Below, one piece after another: positions 1-10,794 of a stretch of 64,000 bases of DNA. The notes below the pieces were generated by a model. That model did no database searches. It saw nothing but the letters and a program-made list of their open reading frames with translations, and was not told where the DNA came from. Position numbers and translations under genes: made by a program. The stretch lies in NCBI GenBank assembly GCA_963402885.1, contig OY727097.1, positions 10,850,001-10,914,000 on the forward strand, in the 5' to 3' direction. Each line of letters opens with the position of its first letter. Positions within the stretch are counted from its first letter, which is position 1. Source of the DNA: Antedon bifida. Its lineage: Eukaryota > Echinodermata > Crinoidea > Comatulida > Antedonidae.

Positions 1-476
1 TAAAGATAGATTCAGTGTCTGAAATAAACTGAATATATAATTGCGCACTTTGTAAATGAGATTGTCACTTATGACAAAGGGTAGCGCGATAAGTATTAGT
101 TAAAATAGATAAATTATTGCAATTATCGCAGGCATTCCACCATTAGAAACAAGTGCAAATATAAAACCTTTAGAAATAAACTCAATACTATAATTAGAAA
201 ATATTTGAATGAATTTCATACGTGTAAAAATATTCTAAAGAAAACATGGAATACAATTAACAAAATTATCGGGAGAAATCCTAACAAACAAATGCCCTCT
301 CATATGCATGGTGGCAATAAATCTTACTCTACCCCGCTGCAAAACGCTACATCGTTTAACGCTAATTTTGCAAAAATTGGACAAAATATTTCTAACAAAA
401 TAACTTTTACGACCGATCCTAAATCCTAACTGGAAACTTTCCTAATTCTATGTTGTTGTTGTATGTTCTAATTCGT

Positions 477-530
477 GTGCAACGCGACTCTACAGCTCAC
501 TATGTCGGTCGGTCACTAACTTGAGAACGC
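477..530. mobile_element. Very short inverted-repeat element, compact copy
   Basis: A ~50-bp segment starts CGCGACTCTACAGCTCACTA, has GGTCGGTCGG-type repeats and ends AACGCGA. It is the reverse complement, shortened, of the segment at 640-716 in the same LINE fragment and of 4320-4420 in copy 2. Copy 2 lacks an insertion at this point, so this looks like an independent insertion. Confidence 0.5.
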
Positions 531-635
531 GAAGTAATTCCTGTTTACAAAAAAGGTGACAGTATTACTGACCCATCTCTATCCTCCCATTTCTATCAAA
601 TATTTATTATATTAACAAGGCCATATACATGGCTG

Positions 636-716
636 CAGTCGCGTTTTAAAATATTTGAGTTAGTGTTTACCGACCGACCAACCAACCGACCGACATAGTG
701 AACTGTAGAGTCGCGT
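636..716. mobile_element. Short inverted-repeat element with ACCG repeats
   Basis: The segment lies between AGTCGCGTTT and AGAGTCGCG and holds ACCGACCGACC-type tetranucleotide repeats. It interrupts the LINE reverse transcriptase just before its QLGFRPN block. The equivalent insertion in copy 2 (about 4318-4418) has more ACCG/ACCA units. Confidence 0.5.
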
Positions 717-1378
717 GCAAACAAAAATGTGTATGAACAAACAATGTCATACCTACGCAAATTAAAAATAGTTGCAAACTCTCAACTGGGATTTAGACCT
801 AACCATTCCACTAGCAATGCCCTCGTCTATACACTAGAAACGATCACAGAAGCAACCGATAAAGGCAACTTCACTATTGGCGTTTTTCTAGACCTATCTA
901 AAGCCTTTGACACAATATACCATACAATTCTACTCGAATGCTTGCAGATATACTTGTTGAAGGACATGACTATAGCTGTCAGCTATAAACTTTTAACCAA
1001 CTTAACAACTTAGTTTGACGCAGACAGACTAATGAAAACAAAACCAATTATATAATTTTTAAACGTACTCGTAAAGTTTTGGATGCTTCGATTCCTAGTC
1101 CGTATTTACAAATTCCCATTTTCAGCCCTAGTAAATTAATAATCATAAGCTTCCGCGTGATACAGTTTACAATGTTATAGTTTAGTTACACAAAGAAAAC
1201 ACACAAACCTTTTGTAAAAAGATATTGCATAGTTCAACGAACCGTCCATCTACATCTTGATTTCATCAACAAAATTATTCTTTGATTTATAAATGATGGT
1301 AAAGTACTACTAAAACAGCAAAACAAAAACTGAATTGCGATGTTTCACTTCCGACGTCATCCAAATGTTATGTGTAAT

Positions 1379-1700
1379 AAAAATAATTTCACCAGGTCCA
1401 GGTTTCAAATAAAAATAATTTAATCAGGTCCAGGTTTCAAATAAAAATAATTTCACCAGGTCCAGGTTTCAAATAAAAATAATTTCACCAGGTCCATGTT
1501 TCAAATAAAAATAATTTCACCAGGTCCAGGTTTCAAATAAAAATAATTTCACCAGGTCCAGGTTTCAAATAAAAATAATTTCACCAGGTCCATGTTTCAA
1601 ATAAAAATAATTTCACCAGGTCCATGTTTCAAATAAAAATAATTTCACCAGGTCCAGGTTTCAAATAAAAATAATTTCACCAGGTCCAGGTTTCAACAAC
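1379..1700 (+). repeat. 32-bp minisatellite, about 10 units
   Basis: Ten nearly identical 32-bp units contain TTTCACCAGGTCCAGGTTTC followed by AAATAAAAATAA. Units differ mainly at CCAGG/CCATG. The same place in duplicated copy 2 (5047-5112) has only two units, so the array expanded or contracted after the duplication. Confidence 0.95.
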
Positions 1701-2124
1701 CATTTACATTATTATTATTTAAATTTTATTGGTATTCACTCTTTCCTGATAGGTATTTATACTTCTTTACAAAATACTTGAAGCGATTAGAACTGACATG
1801 CAACTATATCCAAACAAAACATGCCATTAAAATGTACTCTTTGTTACTGTAGTCTAATATTTGTACAGTACCATTATAATTTGTACAGATTCGTAGGTTG
1901 AATTGGTAGTAACAAATAAGCATTGAAACCTTCAAATAAAGACCTGTGCAAATAATAATAATATGCACTAATTTTGTAAGCGGAAACCAAATTTATTTTT
2001 ATTTATTGATCCTTTTTTCATGAGGGTAGCCCTTCCAGAAAAGCTGATCATTGGGGCAAATTAATGTGTTTTACCTTGCAATTCTACTATAGTATATCCA
2101 ATCGAATTTGAACAACACTATGAT

Positions 2125-2199
2125 AGCCCTAGTTGCATAATGGTTATAGGACATCTGCATATCAAAAAATATGTTTAGGGTTCGAATCTCGGTTGGGTC
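2125..2199 (+). repeat. tRNA-derived SINE-like module, copy 1
   Basis: A 75-nt segment has a tRNA layout: a box-A-like stretch (TAGTTGCATAATGGTTA) and a box B with GGTTCGAATCT. Base pairing in the acceptor stem is poor, so it is a tRNA-derived retroelement head or fossil rather than a tRNA gene. The same module recurs at 5537-5611 and 6118-6192. Confidence 0.6.
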
Positions 2200-2349
2200 A
2201 CACCTTCATTTCTCTTCAATGAGAGATTTTATTCAGTATATACGGGCAACCAGCCCAAAATACAAGTATTTTAAGTTTACCATGAACATTAAATAAAATA
2301 CAATTGACGTTATCTATATGCACATCAGTAAAGCGCGAAAGTTGTCTTT

Positions 2350-2830
2350 TTATCTGTAGATTTAAGCAATGCTCTTAGGTAGAACTTTGCTCCATTTGCC
2401 TGTTTCAAGTATTCCAAAATATGATAATACGTAAAATGATCTCATGATTTTAGTATCAAATATTTTGGAAATGATTTTAGCTCGTAGCAGAAAAAGTTTA
2501 TATAGCGTTCTTTTTAGACCAAAGAGAGATTTGTGACAGTATGTCCATGCGCTTAAACCATGACCTACTCGAGCTAAACATATTTCCAAGATATTTAAAC
2601 GAATTAACCACATCAATGTTGGTTCCACTAAAGAACCATTGTTCAACCATTTTAGGTAACCACTTTTGAAAATCATAATTGGGTATTTTCAACGTTAATG
2701 CTGAAAATACTCGGATAAAATATCAATTTTATTTTGTAGTTCAAAGACAGTGAAAATAGGTCGTCTGCAAATAGAATATGACTTAATATACATTCCCCGA
2801 TATCTTTTGGATACCTTCCTTTTTAAATTA
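2350..2830 (-). pseudogene. Second LINE reverse transcriptase remnant
   Basis: On the minus strand, around 2760-2775, a conceptual LFADDL gives the RT catalytic F/YxDD block. About 60 residues further on comes 'VVNSFKYLGNMFSS', matching the post-palm 'F.YLG' region of many LINE RTs. A frameshift separates the two frames. The fragment lies between copies 1 and 2 of the duplicated unit and is antisense to their LINE, so it comes from a different element. Confidence 0.6.
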
Positions 2831-3005
2831 ATGTTCTGTGCCTGTGGTATTTATAATGTAAACGTTTCTTTTTGGAGATCCCGCTTCGTAAATTGATATA
2901 TTAAATGTATGAATCATGTTCAGATATCACCGATACAATTCTATGCCTGTTAATCATGGCGTATAAATTTGATCTCTGGTGCGCGTGCGTACAAGTGAGG
3001 ACTAT

Positions 3006-3470
3006 TATACACTCAAAAGAGGTGGATCGATTGATAAATAATTAAAATGAGTGGTGATCCTTTAAAGGGTAATTTTGAGATGTGGTCGTTAAGAGAGGTG
3101 GTCGCTTACGAGAGGTTATCGATTATGAAAAGCGGTCCCTTATGAGAGGAGGTGCTCGTTCAAAAGAGATTGTCACTTACGAGAGATGTGGTCGTTAAGA
3201 GAGGTGGTCGCTTATGAGACGTGGTCGATTATGAAAAGCGGACCATTACGAGAGGTGGTGATCCTTTAAAAGAGGTTTGATCCCTTAAGAGATGAGGTGA
3301 TCACTTACGAGAGTTGGTCGATTATGAGAAGCAGTCCTTTAACAGAGGCGGTGGTCGTTTAATAGAGATGGTCATTTACAACAGGTTGTCGTTTTTTCGG
3401 GAGGCTATGAGAAGCGGTCCATTAAGAGAGATGGTTGTTAAATATGCCCTTTTACCGTCGTCACATATTT
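3006..3470. repeat. Degenerate GAGAGGTGGTCGCTTA array
   Basis: Many imperfect 17-20-bp units such as GAGAGGTGGTCGCTTACGA alternate with GATTATGAAAAGCGGTCC variants. Related arrays lie at 7385-7765 and, as GGTGGCCGCTTACGGGAGGT, at 60780-60985. No coding frame persists; the short ORFs here are by-products of the repeats. Confidence 0.85.
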
Positions 3471-3795
3471 TTTACATGATATTATATATTATATAATTCA
3501 GTTTTAAAAGTAACAGCATTGATTGCGTCAGACCTATTATATAACTCCAAATATTGCGGGGTTGGATTGGGAAGGATGTGATTGTGCTTCAATAAAGATA
3601 GATTCAGTGTTTGAAATAAACTGGATAGATCATTGCGCACTTTGTAAATGAGATTGCCACTTATGACTAAGGGTAGCGCGATAAGTATTATTTAAAATAG
3701 ATAAATTATTGTAATTATCGCAGGCATCCCACCGTTAGAAACAAGTGCAAATATAAAACCTTTAGAAATAAATCAATACTATAATTAGAAAATAT

Positions 3796-4701
3796 TTGAA
3801 TGAATTTCAAATGTGTAAAAATATTGCATGGAATACAATTAACAAATTTAACGGGAGAAATCCTAACAAACAAATGCCCTCTCATATGCATGGCGGCAAT
3901 AAATCTTACACTACCCCGCAGCAACACGCTACAGCATTTAACGCTCGTTTTGATAAAATTGGACAAAACCTTTCCAACCAAATAACATTTACGACCGGTC
4001 CTAAATCTTTCCTAACTGAAAACTTTCCTAATTCTATGTTTTTTAAACCAGTCACGAAAAATAACATCCGTGTGACCATCCTAAGCCAAAAAAATCTGCT
4101 CCCGGTATCGATGGAATAACCGCTAATTGTACCCTTTTTACAATATTTCCGTTAAACATCTCACTCAATTAGTTAATACGTCTCTTACTACTTTCCCATT
4201 TTAATGAAAATATCGAAAGTAATTCCCGTTAACAACAAAAGATGACAGTATTACTGACCCATCTCTTCCCTTCCATTTCTATCAAATATTTATAAAACAA
4301 GGCCATATACATGGCTGTAGTCGCGTGCTCAAATATTTGAGTTAGTGTTTACTGACCAACCGACCGACCGACCGACCAACCAACCAACCGACCGAGATAG
4401 TGAACTGTAGATTCGCGTGCAAAAAATTGTGTATGAACAAACAATGTCATACCTACGCAAATTAAAAGTAGTTACAAACTCTCAACTGGGATTTAGACCT
4501 AACAATTCCACTAGCAATGCCCTCGTCTATACACTAGAAACGATCACAGAAGCAACCGATAAAGGCAACTTCACTATTGGCGTTTTTCTAGACCTATCTA
4601 AAGCCTTTGACACAATATACCATACAATTCTACTCAAATTCTTGCAAATATACTTATTGACTATAGCTGTGAACAAACGTTTAACTAACTTAACAACTTA
4701 G
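3796..4701 (+). pseudogene. Decayed non-LTR retrotransposon reverse transcriptase (copy 2)
   Basis: This is the same LINE as 205-1013 and slightly more complete. The linker part (3796-4119) reads through 'HATAFNARFDKIGQNLS' and 'SFLTENFPNSMFFKPVT'. The RT part (4417-4701) has 'SQLGFRPNNSTSNALVYTL' and 'FLDLSKAFDTIYHTILL'. Between them are stops and a ~100-bp ACCG-rich insertion. The catalytic YxDD half is deleted exactly as in copy 1, which shows that the deletion predates the duplication. Confidence 0.8.
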
Positions 4702-5536
4702 TTTGACGCAAACTCGTAAAGTTTTGGATGCTTCGAGTCCTAGTCCGAATTTACAAATTCCCATTTTCAGACGGGAGCCCTAGTAAATTAATAATCATAA
4801 GCTTTCGCGTGATACAGTTTACAAATGCTTACGTTCTACTACTTCTTTATAGTTTAGTTACACAAGGAAAGCACACAAACCTTGTAAAAAGATATTGCAT
4901 AGTTCAACGAACCGTCCATCTACATCTTGATTTCATCAACAAAATTATTCTTTGATTTAAATGATGCTAAAATACTACTAAAACAGCAAAACAAAAACTG
5001 AATTGCGATGTTTCACTTCCGACGTCATCTAAATGTTTTGTGTAATAAAAATAATTTCACCAGGTCCAGGTTTCAAATAAAATTAATTTCACCAGGTCCA
5101 TGTTTCAACAACCATTTACATTATTATTATTTAAATTATATTGGTATTCACTCTTTCGTGATAGGTATTTATACTTCTTTACAAAATACTTGAAGCGATT
5201 AGAACAGACATGCAACTATATCCAAACAAAACATGCCATTAAAATGTACTCTTTGTTACTGTAGTCTAATATTAGTACAGTACCATTATAATTTGTACAG
5301 ATTCGTAGGTTGAATTGGTAGTAACAAATAAGCATTGAAACCTTCAAATAAAGACCTGTGCAAATAATAATAATATGCACTAATTTTGTAAGCGGAAACC
5401 AAATTTATTTTTATTTATTGAACCTTTTTTCATGAGGGTAGCCCTTCCAGAAAAGCTGATCATTGGGGCAAATTAATGTGTTTTACCTTGCAATTCTACT
5501 ATAGTATATCCAATCGAATTTGAACAACACTATGAT

Positions 5537-5611
5537 AGCCCTAGTTGCATAATGGTTATAGGACATCTGCATATCAAAAAATATGTTTAGGGTTCGAATC
5601 TCGGTTGGGTC
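5537..5611 (+). repeat. tRNA-derived SINE-like module, copy 2
   Basis: This 75-nt copy of the module at 2125-2199 has the same box-A-like and GGTTCGAATCT box-B sequences. It has an extra TCGTCTTCTCATTA downstream that copy 1 lost. Confidence 0.6.
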
Positions 5612-5783
5612 GTCTTCTCATTATCACACCATCATTTCTCTTAAATGAGAGATTTTATTCAGTTTATACGGGCAACCAGCCCAAAATACAAGTATTTTAA
5701 GTTTACCATGAACATTAAATAAAATACAATTGACGTGATCTATATGCACATCAGTAAAGCGCGAAAGTTGTCTTTTTATCTGT

Positions 5784-6345
5784 GATTAGAACTGACATGC
5801 AACTATATCCAAACAAAACATGCCATTAAAATGTACTCTTTGTTACTGTAGTCTAATATTAGTACAGTACCATTATAATTTGTACAGATTCGTAGGTTGA
5901 ATTGGTAGTAACAAATAAGCATTGAAACCTTCAAATAAAGACCTGTGCAAATAATAATAATATGCACTGATTTTGTAAGCGGAAACCAAATTTATTTATT
6001 GAACCTTTCTTCATGAGGGTAGCCCATCTAGAAAAGCTGATCATTGAGGCAAATAATTGTTTTTGAATTTACAAATCTACTATAATATATCAAATCGAAT
6101 TTGAACAACACTATGAAAGCCCTAGTTGCATAATGGTTATAGGACATCTGCATATCAAACAATATGTTTAGGGTTCGAAACTCGGTTGGGTCGACTTCTC
6201 ATTATCACATCTTCAGTTCTCTTCAATGAGAGATTTTATTCAGTATATACGGGCAACCAGCCCAAAATACAAGTATTTTAAGTTTACCATGAACATTAGA
6301 TAAATACAATTGACGTGATCTATATGCACATACAGTAAAGCATTT
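5784..6345 (+). repeat. Third, partial copy of the duplicated unit (3' end only)
   Basis: The segment from GATTAGAACTGACATGCAAC to the CACATACAGTAAAGC end repeats 1779-2330 and 5194-5760 in tandem directly after copy 2. It contains the third tRNA-like module at 6118-6192 and no RT sequence, so the breakpoint lies within the unit's 3' region. Confidence 0.85.
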
Positions 6346-6639
6346 GATTATACATGTTAACATTATTACACCCAAACAAAATAAACAAATGCCCGGGCCT
6401 TTTATTCGAATAACTACGGTAAGTTACTTCTAGCATTCTGAACTGTTGAGCTCGACGTTTCTATCAAAATGTATGATCGTCCTCGGGGGTAACAATACTT
6501 TCTAGCATTATTATAAGCAAAAGTACAATTAAAAACAGTAAACCATTAAAGCATCAGTTATTGCATAACATTACTGTCTAAGAATAAGTTGTGTAGAGAT
6601 AGGTTTTTCGTTAGTTGTTAGAAACGTTAGTAATTAATA

Positions 6640-7330
6640 GTATTTCTGGTCATCTTTTAACCAAATTTTCTGTTAGAAGGAATGTAAATATGTGTATTTT
6701 TAACAATTTGATACCAAATTTAAGTTTCTACGACCAGTACTTACAGAGATATGAAGATGCCCTGATGTGTGGGTCAAAGGACAAAAATGGCATTTCTGAT
6801 AATTTTTGACTAAAATGTCCTATTAGACTGAATATGAATTCAACATCTCACAACATTTTGAGACTAAAACTGCGATCAATGGTTGCCGAGATACAAGTAC
6901 CTTTTTGTGTTTGTTCATATAACCCTTGACCCTTGACTCTGACCCTCTGACCTTTTACAACATTTTTAAAAATGTGTAACAAATAACAAAATATATTTTA
7001 TTTCAAACAATTTAAGACCAAATTCAAGTGTCTACGACCAGTAGTTACGGAGATACATATATGCCCTGGGTTGGGGGTCAAAGGTCAGAAATGGCATTTC
7101 CGGTAATTTTTGACTAAAATGTCCACAATAGACTGAATATAAATGTATACCTTCTGATCAATTTCAGGCCAAAATTACCTGTGACCAGTGGTTGTCGAGA
7201 TTTAAGGACATATTGGTGTTTGGTCTTAGAACCTTTCACCTGACCTTTTGACCTTTCGCCACATTTTCAAAATGTGTAACCAAGCCAAAAATGATTGTTT
7301 GACCACCCTAAACCAATTTCTGAAGTAAAG
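6640..7330 (+). repeat. Tandem ~300-bp repeat, two or more copies
   Basis: Blocks such as TCTACGACCAGTA.TTAC.GAGATA, GGTCAAAGG.CA.AAATGGCATT and TAATTTTTGACTAAAATGTCC recur about 300 bp apart (near 6730-6825 and 7030-7125). TGACC-rich stretches follow each. No protein is supported. It resembles a short satellite. Confidence 0.75.
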
Positions 7331-7384
7331 TTCTCTGGACCTCAAAGTGCATAGAAAAATTGATCTAGCTACTAGAGTACTATC

Positions 7385-7765
7385 TACAGTCTATCCACCT
7401 CTCGTAAGCGACCGACTTCCCGACCGACTTTCAAAACGCGGTAATCTTAACTTGTAAGCGACCTTACATTGTAAGCAACCGCCCTCGATAGCGACCACCT
7501 CTTTTAAGGGACCACCTCTATTGAACAACAACCATTTCTGTGGTCGTTAAGAGAGGTGGTCGCTTAAGAGAGGTGATCGATTAAAAAAGGTGCTCGTTCA
7601 ATAGAAGTGGTCACTAACGAGAGGTGGTCGTTACGGGAGGTGGTCGAATATGAGAAGCGATCCCTTAAGAGAGGTGGTTGCTTACGATTTATGGTCGTTT
7701 TAGGTAGGTGGTCACTTGTGTGGTAGTTTTAGAAAGTTGGTCGCTTACGAGAAGTGGATAGACTG
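7385..7765. repeat. Degenerate GGTGGTCGCTTA array, second locus
   Basis: It has the same unit family as 3006-3470 (GAGAGGTGGTCGCTTAAGAG and variants). The first ~150 bp is in the opposite orientation (CCACCTCTCGTAAGCGACC), so the locus contains an internal inversion. Confidence 0.8.
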
Positions 7766-8039
7766 ATGCATTTGCACATCATTTAGACAGGTTTGTAAAA
7801 AATATATTTTCTACATTAGTTGGCGATAGTAACTACATTAGCTGTGAGGCAATTTGCGTTACTACCTGTTGACCGTTCTACATTAACTGGTGTTGATTGT
7901 TTATTTAATACATAAGCTGGAGGTGTTTCTAAATTAGCTGGAGGTTTACTACATTAGCGGTGGATTTTTCTACATTGACAATTGTTTCGACAATAGCTGG
8001 CGTTTTCTGCATTAGCGGTTATAACAACGCAAATAATTC

Positions 8040-8345
8040 AAAATACCCTCACCTACAAAACCATCCTTAATCACCCCAATACTTTTCATTGCTCGTCTCC
8101 TTCCAGAACACTCGCAGGAATCTTTGTCATTCATCTATATTTTCGCTTCGACTATTCCAACCAAGAGTAGACTAGACATGATACATTTTGCTTACCGGTC
8201 ATTCGATTGCACAGCTCAATCCTTATGGAATGCTCTTCCACAATCAATGGAGAATGCAAACTCTATTTACATCTTAAAACAGTTGCTGAAAACCCATCTC
8301 TTTTGCATAGCATATGAAATTACGTAATATCTACCTAGTTCGAGT
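8040..8345 (+). pseudogene. C-terminal tail of a CR1/jockey-type LINE
   Basis: The plus-strand frame at 8124-8327 contains 'TAQSLWNALPQSMENANS' followed by 'LLKTHLF'. This matches the conserved C-terminal 'LWNSLP...NS...FK..LKTHLF' tail of many CR1-like ORF2 proteins. The text upstream to ~8040 aligns with 43262-43325. No RT core is present; it is a 3'-truncated fossil. Confidence 0.75.
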
Positions 8346-8477
8346 ACTTCTTAAAAAGACTTTGACCTTCGCGCATGTGCTAAAAAATAGACTATCTTGC
8401 AACATGCACAACGCTGACCCTTTATTGTTACCGAGTTTGCAAAGTTTACCGAAAGAAGTGAATGAGTATATAAATTT

Positions 8478-8944
8478 ACGTGAGGGCAAAATTCGGTAAA
8501 TCGCGCGTTATTTCTAGAATGTTTACTCGATGGTATATAAAGTTGGTTCGTACTTTCGGTACTGATTTTAACCACCTGATGTAACCCTGTTTACTAATTG
8601 AATTGAGTTAGATAATCAGTTATTGACAATTAAAACGAATTTAGGTTCAACGATTTGCCCCAAATAGGGGTATTTTTCGATCGTGGTATACACTGTCTAA
8701 TGGATGTCCATCTTGAAAAATACCCGCAGACAATAATACGAGGATGCTTCGCATTTTCCTATCTCCTCCTACGATAATTGTTTTTAATGGCTGAAAACCG
8801 GTTGAACAGCTCGAGTACAGCATCATAATGTTGAAGACAGGCCGATTTTCTTTAAAAAATACTATTTTGATAGATTTAATATACGTTTATACAAATGTAT
8901 TGATTTGCGATGAATGGAACATTCCAATCTCTGTTCCACAAGTG
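8478..8944 (+). repeat. TATA-containing ~465-bp dispersed repeat, copy A1
   Basis: It starts at TATATAAATTTACGTGAGGG and ends near AACATTCCAATCTC. It contains TCGATGGTATATAAAGTTGG, a good TATA-box match, and a small palindrome, TTTGCCCCAAATAGGGG. Full copy A2 lies at 9855-10322 and truncated copies at 9280-9375 and 13848-14022. It has no coding potential. It could be an LTR-like or promoter-bearing part of an unidentified mobile element. Confidence 0.8.
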
Positions 8945-9279
8945 TCTATTCCCTCAGGCGTCGTAAAGGCAAGTACTGTATACTCATAACAGAAATTCGA
9001 TCCATTTTTTTTTTCAATCTGTGCTGCAGAGGTTGGATATAGATTTTTTTTAAACGGATAATGAGCTATGGTTTTCAGTCGCCGTATATTATGTACAAAT
9101 CTTTATTATTGCAGTTAAACCACCCACATCATCACCCTTCCCTCACTGGCATGAGTAGCGTTGTAAAGCCAATAGAGGATAGGCCTACGGTGCATCACAT
9201 GCCCTAAACGCAGAACAACTTTGGTGGGTAGGGTAGGAACCAACTTAAGTATGAATTGGCTCTAAGAAACAATTGAAAA

Positions 9280-9375
9280 CCATTAGGCCCACTAATTAAG
9301 TTGAGTTAGATAATTTAATATTTATCGACGATTAAATCGAATTTATGATTTGCCCCGAATAGAGGTGGTTTTCAC
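9280..9375 (+). repeat. Truncated A-family repeat
   Basis: It carries the internal A-family piece ACTAATTAAGTTGAGTTAGA followed by GATTTGCCCCGAATAGAGG, without the TATA-containing start. Confidence 0.6.
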
Positions 9376-9554
9376 AAATTGTTTTACATTTATAAACATA
9401 TACACGTCGTAGTGATGTATCGTTACATGTACTGTACTATTTCAATCGACTAGGACGGTGATAGTTTCAACAAAATATTACATCACAATGTTTTACTGTG
9501 TTTAGTAGTATATTATTTGTAAAACATGAAAACAATTAATATTTCGTTACTAAA

Positions 9555-10322
9555 TGGATAAAGAATATACTTTAAAAATTGCACCCATCCTCTTCCCCAT
9601 CCCTCAACCCTAATGTTACATATAAAACACAAATTAAGTTTGTTTAAATTTGACTTAAACAATTGGTTGAAGTTTCTCTTTCGGAAGTAATTCTCAGGGT
9701 GCTAATTTTAGTTGAGTACATAAATCATTGTGTCTATTTATTCGTTCCTGTAAACGACATGTATTATTGTCCTGCGGTACGTACATTTGAAATCGCCAGA
9801 TTTTTAACGCTGAAATTATTATGTATTCGAGAAACATCTGTGGCCACCATCTAGTCTATATATAAATTTACGTAAGGTTAATTTTCGGTAAATCGCACGT
9901 TACTTCTAGAATATTTACTCGATGGTATATAAAGTTGGTTCGTACTTTCGGTACTGATTTTAACAACCTGATATAACCCTATTTACTAATTAAATTGAGT
10001 TAGATAATTAGTTATTGACAATTAAAACAAATTTAGGATCCACGATTTACCCCAAATAGGGGTGTTTTCCGATCGTGGTATACACTGTCTAATGAATGTC
10101 CATCTTCCATCATCCGCACACAATAATACGAGATATGCTCGCATTTACCTATCTCTTTCTACGATAATTGTTTTTAATAGCTGAAAACCGGTTGAACAGC
10201 TCGAGTACAGCATCATAATGTTTAAGACAGGCCGATTTTCTTTAAAAAAATACAGTTGTTACGATTTAATATTCGTTTATACAAGTGTATTTATTTGCGA
10301 TGAATGAAACATTCCAATCTCC
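9555..10322 (+). repeat. A-family repeat copy A2 plus its upstream extension
   Basis: A2 proper spans ~9855-10322 and matches 8478-8944. The ~300 bp before it (CATCCTCTTCC...CCTCAACCCTAAT, GTAAACGACATGTATTAT) matches 13560-13848, where it also directly precedes an A copy. The family unit is therefore longer than the 465-bp core. A2 ends where the 3' end of the RTE-like LINE begins. Confidence 0.8.
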
Positions 10323-10794
10323 CAGTCTCAGTATAATTGTTTCTCATCTCATAGCCTATTTCACACACTGCTGTGTGAAGGCCTCCTCCAGCTGTTTCCA
10401 TTTAGTTCTGTTCCTTGCCGATCTTTCCCATGTTGTCGTTTCCATGTACGTTGTTATGTCGTCACGCCATCTTCTTTATTGCCGTCCTCTTCTTCTTCAA
10501 ACCTGTCCTCGGCTGCCATTCATTCAATCTCTTCGTCCATCTGTTGTCGTCTCTTCTGGCTATGTGTCCTGCCCATCTCCATTTCAGTTCTTTGATCTTT
10601 ACCATGATGTCTTTGACTTTTGTTTTTTACCGTATCTCACTATGCTTTACTCTGTCTCGTATTGATAGATTTACCATTTTTCTTTCCATCGCTCTTTGTG
10701 TTGTTATCAATTTTTGTTCTATCTCTTTCGTTGTTGCCCATGTCTCTGCCCCATAAACTATAGTTGTTAGAACACATTGATTGCACACCTTGCT

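Larger units (their letters stand above)
205..1013 (+). pseudogene. Decayed non-LTR retrotransposon reverse transcriptase (copy 1)
   Basis: Two conceptual fragments belong to one LINE ORF2. The first (205-429) resembles the linker before the RT domain, with 'NKIIGRNPNK' and 'NATSFNANFAKIGQNIS'. The second (729-1013) has RT hallmarks: 'QLGFRPNHSTSNALVYTLE' and 'GVFLDLSKAFDTIYHTILL', where LDLSKAFD carries the first catalytic aspartate. There is no YxDD block: the rest of the palm is deleted. A short inverted-repeat insertion and stop codons split the two parts. The style is CR1/jockey-like, but the clade is not resolved. It is non-functional. Confidence 0.8.
1..2345 (+). repeat. Duplicated LINE-bearing unit, copy 1 (truncated by window start)
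   Basis: The first ~2.3 kb is a diverged direct copy of 3593-5783. Both start near 'AAAGATAGATTCAGTGT', carry the same decayed LINE reverse transcriptase, the same 32-bp minisatellite, the same tRNA-like module and the same end near 'CACATCAGTAAAGCGCG'. The copies differ by point changes, small indels, minisatellite copy number and one extra short insertion in copy 1. This could be a segmental duplication or two insertions of one retroelement; shared internal insertions favour duplication of one already damaged copy. Confidence 0.85.
3593..5783 (+). repeat. Duplicated LINE-bearing unit, copy 2
   Basis: This is the full-length counterpart of 1-2345. It keeps the same order: A/T-rich start, LINE fragment with one short inverted-repeat insertion, two-unit minisatellite, tRNA-like module and 3' end. 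It retains a segment missing from copy 1: coding text equivalent to 'FLTENFPNSMFF' after the linker domain. Confidence 0.85.

Noticed and set aside
1379-1700. CRISPR-like array
   Set aside because: The 32-bp units are contiguous with no unique spacers, in a eukaryotic LINE context: a minisatellite.
3314-3496. Plus-strand 60-codon ORF
   Set aside because: It lies mostly in the degenerate GGTCGCTTA array; the translation is repeat-driven.
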